31,482 bases of DNA, taken from positions 1-31,482 of IMG/VR virus record IMGVR_UViG_3300041809_000148. One strand, given 5' to 3'. Under the pieces are notes generated by a model that was given only the letters and a program-made list of their open reading frames with translations, did not search any database and had not been told where the DNA came from. A program made the translations under genes and the position numbers. Below, piece after piece: positions 21,810-29,600 of the stretch; position 1 is the stretch's first letter; each line of letters starts with the position of its first letter. The DNA is from a virus.

Positions 21810-22454
21810 ATGATTAACCCTGTCTCTTACGGCGTGGATTCCTTAACGCTCGTGAGTGGCGTGACGCTGGGCTTTGGGCCTGGGATGACGGCTCCACCCC
21901 GTCTACTGGTCATTGTGCCTACGGCGGCTACCGCCATCACTCTGCCTACTATCGGGCCTACTCCCCCGACCCCTCCCGGTACGCCGGGAACGTCGCCGGG
22001 AGTTGGCGACGGGTATCAAATCACCATTCGCAACGGAGCTGCTTACGCAGTTACCGTGTCAGCGGCCAGCGGCAACACCTTAGCCGACTCGCTTGTCATG
22101 AACTACACGGGTTGCCAGGAAACCCTCCAAGCCTGCGAGGCTAACAGCAAGTGGTATAGGATTGTTCCGGTCCTTGGCGCTGCTATGTACCGCAAGGCTG
22201 GCGCTCCGCTGACCATCGCCACCTCAGATCGGTATGTCAACATCGCCACAGCGGGCACCATCACGCTGCTTGCTCCATCGTCCTATCCGCCTGGGGTTGA
22301 GTTCGTCACGTTGCTGGACGGTGCAGGCGTCACCTACACCGTTGCTCCAACTTCCGGCAACATCAACGGAACCGCTGCGCTTACGGTAGCGTCTGCAATT
22401 GCGGTCGGGGTTTTAACTGACGGCTCAAACTTCTTTTTAACGCACAGTGCGTAG
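21810..22454 (+). CDS. Beta-rich surface protein, paralogue A2
   Basis: 214 residues, a tandem duplicate of the upstream gene. The N-termini share NPVSYGVDSLTLVSG and then VTLGFGPG and PPRLLVIVPTAAT at near-identical positions, but many codons differ synonymously, so the duplication is old and the protein is under selection. It includes the same Pro/Gly linker and the strand YTVAPTSGNINGTAAL. The ribosome site AGGAGAAG precedes ATG 21810. Probably forms a hetero-oligomer or alternative copy of the A1 protein on the virion surface. Confidence 0.68.
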   Translation: MINPVSYGVDSLTLVSGVTLGFGPGMTAPPRLLVIVPTAATAITLPTIGPTPPTPPGTPGTSPGVGDGYQITIRNGAAYAVTVSAASGNTLADSLVMNYTGCQETLQACEANSKWYRIVPVLGAAMYRKAGAPLTIATSDRYVNIATAGTITLLAPSSYPPGVEFVTLLDGAGVTYTVAPTSGNINGTAALTVASAIAVGVLTDGSNFFLTHSA

Positions 22455-22469
22455 AAAGCAAAGGACTTT

Positions 22470-22949
22470 ATGGCACTACAGCAAGCAAAAGTTTGGAACA
22501 TCAACCAACAGGCGATCTATTTTGCCACGGCGGGGGTAGCGGACCTCCCTACCACCGCCGACTTCTTTAATGTCGGGGACTGGGTGATTAACATCAACCC
22601 AACGATGGCGACGGGAGAACCCGCAGCCTGGGTTGTCACTACGGTTGCTAGTGGGACGACTCCCTCATTTAGTCCCTTCTCTCGCTCGTTGCAAGCGAAA
22701 ACGGCGGGATCGGCCTATACGGTAAGCACCAATACCGACAGGGTTGTTTTAGCTGGGGCTGTCCCGATTACCCTTCCGGCTGCGACTGCTTGGCCCAAAG
22801 GGCAGGAGATTGCTTTCAGTTGTCTCACGTCTTCGACTACCATTACTCCAGCTTCAGGGAACATCGGAGGGAATGCCTCCGTGACTTTGACAACCGGGCA
22901 ATACGGACGATGGGTTGGAGACGGAACAAATTACTGGCAGATTGGGTAA
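22470..22949 (+). CDS. Beta-repeat surface protein, paralogue B1
   Basis: 159 residues. N-terminal half (VWNINQQAIYFATAGVADLP, then FFNVGDWVININPTM) is shared with the next gene. C-terminal half has one repeat ending in TTITPASGNIGGNASVTL and VGDGTNYWQIG. These repeats (G-N-I-x-G ... N-x-W) appear on phage fibre and decoration proteins. Starts at ATG 22470 with AAAGGAC before it. Coat-adjacent position suggests virion surface. Confidence 0.65.
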   Translation: MALQQAKVWNINQQAIYFATAGVADLPTTADFFNVGDWVININPTMATGEPAAWVVTTVASGTTPSFSPFSRSLQAKTAGSAYTVSTNTDRVVLAGAVPITLPAATAWPKGQEIAFSCLTSSTTITPASGNIGGNASVTLTTGQYGRWVGDGTNYWQIG

Positions 22950-22958
22950 GGGGGATCT

Positions 22959-24047
22959 ATGGCGTGGCTTGAATCAAAAGCATGGGACGTAAACCAGCAC
23001 GCAGTTTACTTTGTGACCGCTGGATCGACGGACCTTCCAACTACCTGCGATTTCCTCAACGTCGGAGATTGGGTTGTCAACGTCAACCCCAGCATGGCGG
23101 TCGGCGATCCGGCTGTTTGGGTTGTGACTTCAATATCAGGCGTCACGCCGACGTTTACAGCCTTTGCTAATGTTGGCTCAAACCCAGTCTCGACGGTTAC
23201 GGCGAACACCACCGTTGCCACCTCAGCTAAGACGCTTTTAGCAAATGCTGTGTCGGCTGGGTTTAAGATCACCCTTCCGGCTATTGCTACCGCGAACAAA
23301 GGGTTCGCTCCCAGAATAATCAAGAGTGATACCTCCACAAACCCTGTCACCGTGACTCCTTCTGGAGCGAACACCATCAACGGGCAGACGGGCGACTACG
23401 TGATGAATACGCCTTATCAAGCCATGGAGATTGCTAGCGATGGGTCTTCCAACTGGGATAGGGTATTAGGATCTGTCCCAAGCAACCAGCGATCTGCTGG
23501 ATCGGCTACGACAGTGACGCCAGCAGACAGCTACATATTAGTTAGCGCTGGTGCGACAGTCACGTTTCAGGCCGCAACGGCGTACCCAGTGGGCCAAGAA
23601 GTCACGATACGAAACATCAGCACCGCGAATGTCACCGTCACTCCAGCGCAGGGGAACATTGACGGATACGCGAGCCTCACGCTTAACCCATATGCTTCTG
23701 TGGGCGTGGTCACGGATGCTTCTAATTGGTGGACCGTCACCCAGTTCGTCAACCACGGGATACGGTTGGCGACTCTCACCACCACGATGTCACCCAGTTC
23801 AACAATCACCACAGCAGACCAGATTGTGATTTTCACCAGCGCCGGTATGGCTAATATCCCCAGTGCTTCTACGTGGCCTTCTGGATACGTCCTGACCCTC
23901 AAGGCCGTGGGAGCGGCTACGGTCAGCACTCCTGGAGGCAACATCTATACCGCCGCCGCGCAAACCACCGTTACTACCTTGGCTGCGTATGCGGCTCTTC
24001 AACTTACGGTCGATCCGGCCCAGACCAACTGGTATTCGGTCGGCTAA
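22959..24047 (+). CDS. Beta-repeat surface protein, paralogue B2, three repeats
   Basis: 362 residues. N-terminal 70 residues match the preceding gene (MAWLESKAWDVNQHAVYF, then FLNVGDWVVNVNPSM). Three modules follow at about 82-170, 183-261 and 283-362, ending with NTINGQTGDYV, GNIDGYASLTL and GNIYTAAAQT respectively, then D-x-x-N-W-x-V/D-type ends (DGSSNWDRV, DASNWWTV, AQTNWYSVG). The gene looks like the product of internal expansion of the B1 repeat. Probably a fibre or decoration protein; fold is beta. Confidence 0.66.
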   Translation: MAWLESKAWDVNQHAVYFVTAGSTDLPTTCDFLNVGDWVVNVNPSMAVGDPAVWVVTSISGVTPTFTAFANVGSNPVSTVTANTTVATSAKTLLANAVSAGFKITLPAIATANKGFAPRIIKSDTSTNPVTVTPSGANTINGQTGDYVMNTPYQAMEIASDGSSNWDRVLGSVPSNQRSAGSATTVTPADSYILVSAGATVTFQAATAYPVGQEVTIRNISTANVTVTPAQGNIDGYASLTLNPYASVGVVTDASNWWTVTQFVNHGIRLATLTTTMSPSSTITTADQIVIFTSAGMANIPSASTWPSGYVLTLKAVGAATVSTPGGNIYTAAAQTTVTTLAAYAALQLTVDPAQTNWYSVG

Positions 24048-24059
24048 TAGTAGGCCCCT

Positions 24060-24428
24060 ATGCCTCAAAGCACATTGAACTACTGGGCTGCAACACTGAC
24101 GGTGCCGACCACCGCGACGAGCTTGTGGACCCTCGCCACTACCTATTTTGCGGCTAATCGCACAACTGATTCCATCGACCAGTCGGCCACGGTAATGTTC
24201 CTGACCGGGGAAGCGGGCAATGGGGCTACGGTCATCTACGTTGGGGACAAGACTCTTAACGTCACAGCTACGCCACCTGTCGGTGTTGGCTTAGAACTTA
24301 CTGCGGGTGCATCGGCGTGGAGTGGGCAGAGCATGACTGGCGGACTAACTACTGATTTGAACTACTTTTATGTTCAAGCGGCTACCACCGTTACGCCGTA
24401 TCTGTGCGTCCTTGTCATGAAAATGTGA
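24060..24428 (+). CDS. Small beta-rich virion-like protein (122 aa)
   Basis: Starts at ATG 24060, 12 nt after the B2 stop. Thr/Ala-rich strands throughout (STLNYWAATLTVPTTATSLW, NGATVIYVGDKTLNVTATPP, LNYFYVQAATTVTPYLCVLV). No motif or signal peptide. It belongs to the same beta-rich cluster as the upstream genes and is probably a surface or fibre component. No family is recognised. Confidence 0.6.
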   Translation: MPQSTLNYWAATLTVPTTATSLWTLATTYFAANRTTDSIDQSATVMFLTGEAGNGATVIYVGDKTLNVTATPPVGVGLELTAGASAWSGQSMTGGLTTDLNYFYVQAATTVTPYLCVLVMKM

Positions 24429-24454
24429 CGGGGCGCAGAAAGGAGGGACTTTCA

Positions 24455-24496
24455 ATGGCGCGTCACAAGAAGGGCCGGAAGAAGGTTCGGAAGTAG
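24455..24496 (+). CDS. Lys/Arg-rich micro-ORF (13 aa)
   Basis: Thirteen codons, MARHKKGRKKVRK, with a textbook binding site (AAAGGAGGG) about eight nt before ATG 24455. Related to the 16-residue frame at 17541: both start MAR and carry KKGRK, and both show AAGGGCCG at the DNA level. All five lysines are AAG. Followed by a terminator-like hairpin. As an independent second copy with a strong binding site, it supports translation of this peptide class. Too short for any database family I could name. Confidence 0.55.
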   Translation: MARHKKGRKKVRK

Positions 24497-24520
24497 GGCA
24501 AGGGCCGGTTTACTGGCTTG

Positions 24521-24558
24521 AGGGGCGGAGGGCGATTGCCCCTGCCCCTTTCGTCTTT
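24521..24558 (+). terminator. Terminator-like hairpin after second micro-ORF
   Basis: AGGGGC (24521-24526) pairs with GCCCCT (24544-24549), with an inner GGGC (24530-24533) and GCCC (24538-24541) around GATT, followed by TTCGTCTTT. The T-run is broken, so efficiency may be modest. It would end the surface-protein transcript before the fibre-like gene at 24589. Confidence 0.6.
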
Positions 24559-24588
24559 GAGGAGTCTTGATCCAGACAGGAAGGTTGC

Positions 24589-25512
24589 ATGAAAACAGCA
24601 ATTTTGTTTCTCTTAACTGCGCTGGGCTGTCTGGCGCAAGGCGTCTCTCCTAAGCCGGGCGGCAGTGCTGCTATCGCTTGCGTTGGCACACCCGGTAATA
24701 CTACGGGGGCCTACCGTCAGCAATGTCAGGACACAAACGGTTTGGTCTACGCCTGTAACAACACAGGCGGCTGCACGTTGTCTGGCCAATGGGTTAAACA
24801 GCAGGGTTCTGGCTCATTCACGGCCTTGAGCGGCGACGCGACCAGTACGGCAACGGGCGGAGCGACGACCGTTGTAAAAATCAACGGAACATCATTTGCT
24901 GGCACCTCCGGTAACATCGTCGCGTTCGGCGCTGCAAACACTCCCGCCGACTCGGGCGTGGTCGCTGCCAACGTCCTAGCCGTCTCCGCCCCGGCCGCTC
25001 ACTCTGTGTTACTTGGGGCTGGGACGCAGGCTCCCGGAACGGCAGGGCCGAATGCCGCAACCACATATCCCCTGTTCTCTGCTGGGTCTTCGGCCGATCC
25101 GGCCTTCCGCGCCATCGCGGCGGCCGACATTCCGTCCGCGCTTAGGGCGCACACAATCGGATACACCTTCTATGGCAACGGAACCGCATTGACGGCGGGT
25201 GCGGCGGTGACAGGCTATCTGCCGGATGTGCCGTTCGCTTGTACGATCTCTTATTGGAGCGCGACGACCGATACCGGGACCGTGACGTTTGATATCTTCC
25301 GTGTGGCAACGGGGGGAACCGCAATTCCATCGGCTAGTATCGTTGGCTCGGGGGGCAAGCCCGCAGTGGCCGCTGGCACCGCCGCTGGGCCTACTGCGCC
25401 ATCCGGGTGGACCTCCGTGGCAATCGCGGCGCATGACCGGCTGGGATTCAATCTTAACGCGGTATCTGGCAGCGCCACAAATGTTTCGGTTTCGCTAGAA
25501 TGCGACCAATGA
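24589..25512 (+). CDS. Fibre-like protein with an N-terminal signal sequence
   Basis: 307 residues. N-terminal MKTAILFLLTALGCLAQG is a Sec-type signal, odd for a virion fibre. Next is a Cys-containing domain (IACVGTPGNTTGAYRQQCQD, then ACNNTGGCTLSGQW, probable disulfides). Then comes a tail-fibre-like linker (ALSGDATSTATGGATTVVKI, then PAFRAIAAADIPSALRAHTI), as in many phage fibres. The C-terminal 140 residues form a beta domain (YTFYGNGTALTAGAAV to VSLECDQ). The binding site AGGAAGG is eight nt before the ATG. Exported fibre-like proteins may act outside the cell rather than on the virion. Confidence 0.68.
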   Translation: MKTAILFLLTALGCLAQGVSPKPGGSAAIACVGTPGNTTGAYRQQCQDTNGLVYACNNTGGCTLSGQWVKQQGSGSFTALSGDATSTATGGATTVVKINGTSFAGTSGNIVAFGAANTPADSGVVAANVLAVSAPAAHSVLLGAGTQAPGTAGPNAATTYPLFSAGSSADPAFRAIAAADIPSALRAHTIGYTFYGNGTALTAGAAVTGYLPDVPFACTISYWSATTDTGTVTFDIFRVATGGTAIPSASIVGSGGKPAVAAGTAAGPTAPSGWTSVAIAAHDRLGFNLNAVSGSATNVSVSLECDQ

Positions 25513-25541
25513 CACAGGACCAACACTGGTGGATATATCTT

Positions 25542-26684
25542 ATGAAGAAACTCATTCTCTCCTTCCTCCTCCTCGCGCTCTCCGCTCCGGCGTGGGGCGC
25601 GTATGCCTACAGTTACCATCCGACGCTCAGCCACACGATGGTGAGCGGATCGTCGGATCTGGCTACCTACACGGTTTACGTGCATTTGTCGGGAACCGAC
25701 TTCAAGGACGTAGCACACGGAGGACTGATTCAAAATTCGACAACCTTTAATGGGCAGACAGTCCCCGCCGATTTTCAGGAAGACACCACTTCCACTTGTA
25801 CTGGATCTCTCGGCAGCACGCGCGACTACTTCGACATTGAGAAGTGGGACAACGTGAATGGCACGATTGACATGTTCGTTGGGCCGATCACTCTTTCTCA
25901 TACGGCTGACTGGACGCCATACTTTTGCATGGATGATAGTGGATCGACGGGCTATAAGGGAGGTGCGGTTGGGCAGGCGTGGAACTCTAACTATGTCTTC
26001 ATCAATCATGCCGCTTCGGGAACGTCTCCAGTAGATTCGTCCAGCAATCAGTACAGCATAACTCCGAGCAATGGTTCATCGACTTCAGGAATTATCGACG
26101 GTGCCAGGGCCTATAGTTATTTCGGGGACTATTATGATACGGTTGCCACCGGGCTGAATGTTACTGGAACGGAAGTTACCGTTGAGGCATGGGTGTATGT
26201 GACTAACTTCTACAATGGCCCATTGTTCATTTATAAGACAAATTCTTGGGCTAGGCCATCGTGGTCGATTAAGACGGCCGGAGGGCCTACTCTGTACTGT
26301 GACTTTTCAAATGGCTCTAACACTGAGGTTTACGCTACCGGGGCTACTACGTTACTGACCTCCACGGTTTACTACCTCGTATGCTCTATGACCTCTGGGC
26401 ATGTTTACGGCTATGTAAATGGGGTGCAAGACGGAACGAGCAGCTCTTCGGTGAACATGATAAGCACATCGTCTGCGACATACCTGAGTGAAACAACCGC
26501 ATCGACTGATGCTTTTGCTGGATGGATGGATGAAGAAAGAATTTCCAAAGTCCACATTTCTCCTGATGCGTTATTGACGAACTTTAGGAACATAAACAAT
26601 TACGGTAGTTACTTCACGCTCGGCAGCAAATCTGCTGTCGGCGGCGGCGCGGCAACCGTGACCATGACTCCGATCATCATGTGA
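25542..26684 (+). CDS. Exported DUF2341-like plus LamG lectin-like protein
   Basis: 380 residues from ATG 25542, chosen because it gives an intact signal peptide MKKLILSFLLLALSAPAWGA; a frame from 25500 would bury it. The first 160 mature residues (SYHPTLSHTMVSGSSDLATY, then DYFDIEKWDNVNGTIDMFVG) resemble a DUF2341-like domain, often found before LamG. The rest is a concanavalin/LamG-type fold: TEVTVEAWVYVTNFYNGPLF, then YYLVCSMTSGHVYGYVNGVQ. Such modules bind sugars. Ends PIIM, then the giant gene starts four nt later. Sugar binding fits host-surface recognition. Confidence 0.7.
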   Translation: MKKLILSFLLLALSAPAWGAYAYSYHPTLSHTMVSGSSDLATYTVYVHLSGTDFKDVAHGGLIQNSTTFNGQTVPADFQEDTTSTCTGSLGSTRDYFDIEKWDNVNGTIDMFVGPITLSHTADWTPYFCMDDSGSTGYKGGAVGQAWNSNYVFINHAASGTSPVDSSSNQYSITPSNGSSTSGIIDGARAYSYFGDYYDTVATGLNVTGTEVTVEAWVYVTNFYNGPLFIYKTNSWARPSWSIKTAGGPTLYCDFSNGSNTEVYATGATTLLTSTVYYLVCSMTSGHVYGYVNGVQDGTSSSSVNMISTSSATYLSETTASTDAFAGWMDEERISKVHISPDALLTNFRNINNYGSYFTLGSKSAVGGGAATVTMTPIIM

Positions 26685-26688
26685 AGCT

Positions 26689-29600
26689 ATGCGGAAACTG
26701 ATCGCTCTCCTCATTCTCTCTGCGTCCGGGTTGCTAGCCCAGACGATGGTGCTAACTCCGAGCTATATCTCCACGCTGAAGGCGCGGGTGAATAACGTCA
26801 ATCCTGTGCCAATGGAGTGGACGAATCTGCGCTCCACTTGTGACTTTGCGGTGCAGTACATCGCTGGCACCCCCGATCACCTTCCGCCCGTCTACGCCAG
26901 TATGGAGGGCCTGTCGGATGGGGATAATGGCGATGGCTACATACGCCTGGGGACAGATGACGACGATTACTATGAGGGGACCGCGATCTCTGGTTATGGA
27001 TTTTCAGCGGCAGAATGCTACCTGATGCTGAAAGACGGCGATGTAACTCCCTATGGCTGGAGCTACTCTTGGAACGGGATCTCGCTCACGCCGCAGCAGT
27101 ACGGCATTCTCGCTGGGATGCAGGCTCTCAAGATCCTAGTCAAGACAACCCCGACGATGGTGCACATGACCCCGGCCTCGCCGCCAGCGCTGTGGCATGG
27201 GATGGCATGGCGACAGGTTGACGGACCGTTCAACGACAGAATGGGCCGAAACAACTGGAATACGTTTTCGATGGTCGGTGGATCTGTTGATGCCTATTTT
27301 CAGAACGCATGCAGTTCTGGGCAGGACCAGGTGTTCGTGGGATCTCTTGCCGCAGGTTCTTATTCCGGATCTCTGCTACCCGCTCACTCAGCGGTAACCC
27401 TCACTAACGTCATGGGGCCGCTTGGAACGCTAGTCAACGGGAACACCTACTATGTCTCTGCAATTGTGAATTACACTAACAGTTACGGGTTCTATTTAGA
27501 TGTCGATGCTGGAGGAGTAACACCTCTCTGCGTCACCCCATTGCAGGGCGTTGACTACAGGGGGAACGTTGTGGGGAGTGGCGAGAACTACAACCATCAG
27601 CCACAAGTGGATAACGAATTCTCCCCCCGCTTCTTTTTGCCTGGCATGGCGTTGCTGTATGACTGGCTGCATCCGCTGCTGAACCAGTCTGTTGCTACCG
27701 CCCTGAATGCCCTCGCCGCTTCGGAATCAACAGCGGTGAAAAACACTTTCACGGCAGGAGGAACCGCATGGAACGCTTCCACAAACCCCTGGACAGATGG
27801 TAGTACCACCGCTCCGGGGAACTATCCGCAAGCGATCCCTACGGCGTTCGCGACCATTAAGGCCCAGGTTCTTGATTCAATGGACTGCTGGACCCGAGAT
27901 GTGCTCTGGGGCTATTACAGCGGGGATGATGTCGGTGCTTTCGTAACCACGATGAACAATTACCATCAGGGGATCTACGCCGGATTGGGGATGGTGGGGA
28001 TCGCGGCCTACAATGACGATGCGCGGGGTGTTGCTTGGTACGATTACTGGCGGAACCACATGCACTTGCTAGTAGATCAGCCATACACTTCTCGATGGCT
28101 TGGGTCAAATGGCGCACCGATGGACAGCTACAACTATGCCCCGACCGCCGTTGAAAACATCTCCCTTCTTTTACAGGCGAATTGGACTGCGATGGGCGAC
28201 AATCTAATAACGAACGCCTCGCAGCCGTTTACCTGGATCGAGGGCGTGGAGTACTACAAACACAATCTCGATCCCGGCGGACTGTCGATGCTTTCGCGCG
28301 GTTACATCTATCATCCGGGGGGAAGTCCTCCGTGCGTAAACTGTGCCAGCACGTCCGAAATGATCGCTGTTCAAGCAGCCGCCGACTTGGGCGGGCATCC
28401 CCTGGCCAACAAGTTCCGATCCTTTGTGCAGAATCAGATCAACCTCTACGGCGAAGGCGGAGACTGGCTTCCATTCTTGATGTGGAACCCGAGCGCCACG
28501 CAGACCGCCTGGAATGATGAGCCCACGGTGCTAGGCAATCTGGCGAATCCGGCAGGCGGGTTCGGCCACGCCTACATGCGAAGCGACTGGACATCAACCG
28601 CCGTGTACGGATCGCTCTACGCGCGGCCAGCCGTTTTCGATTACGGCAATGGGAAAGATACTCTGGATTATGCTGGGTCGCTGATTGTGCAACGCGGCTC
28701 GAATGCGCTTGTCGTAGAGGCTCAGGGAGAATGTGCCAGGAACTTTCCCGTCACGCAAGCTGGGGCCGGGGCCACCATCGCCGCAAATGCTGGAAACTGC
28801 ATGGATACCGCCGATGGCAACAAAGGCTATCATGGTTTGGGAAACTGGGGTGCTGGGTTCTACAAGATCAAGAGCACGGCAGGCAACCCAAGCACGACCA
28901 CCAGCGTTCCATCGGTGACGCTGAGCACCAGCACAGACACGCCCTCGGGTGCGACGCTGACATTCGCTTCCACAACCGGTGTGACTACGGGTATGATCGC
29001 AGTTGCGGCCAACATCCCCGCAAATGCTTTCGTACTGGCTGTCACCTCCACCACGGTCATTCTCGACCAAAGCGTGAGCGCCGACGTGCCCGCCTCTACT
29101 GCTATCACCTTTGCGACATTCGGCTCCTACCCAATGCCTTATTCCGGGTCACAGGATGGCGATGTGCCTGGAATTATGCTCCTCTCAAATGGCACGTACC
29201 TTCAGCCCGGTCAAGCCGACGCTGCGCCGGTTTCGCCGGCAATAGGGGCGACCTGGACAAACAGCCCGTCCTATACGGTTGCGAGCGCTACTCTCACAGT
29301 AAGCCCGACGATCCCGACATCCTTCTCATGGGGCAATGGCACGACGGTTCTTTTCACTTGGGCAACTGGCGCGACTCCACCGACATACTATCTTAGTGGG
29401 AGTTCGGGTGCGACCGAGAGCGTCGTTCGCGGCGATCCCTACGTGATCGTGAACTGGAACTCCAGCGGCACGTTCGGGGTCATCAAGGCTCCTACCTATA
29501 TCGGGAATGGGGGAAGCTACCCCACGACTGGTACCGCACTTGTCTTTGCGACCAGCGGAACGGGGACGCAGTATGTCCAAGGCACGCCCGGAGTGACGAT

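Noticed and set aside
28731-29396. 221-codon plus-strand frame inside the giant gene
   Set aside because: It is out of frame with the uninterrupted giant reading frame, is Arg/Gly/His-rich and lacks a start context.
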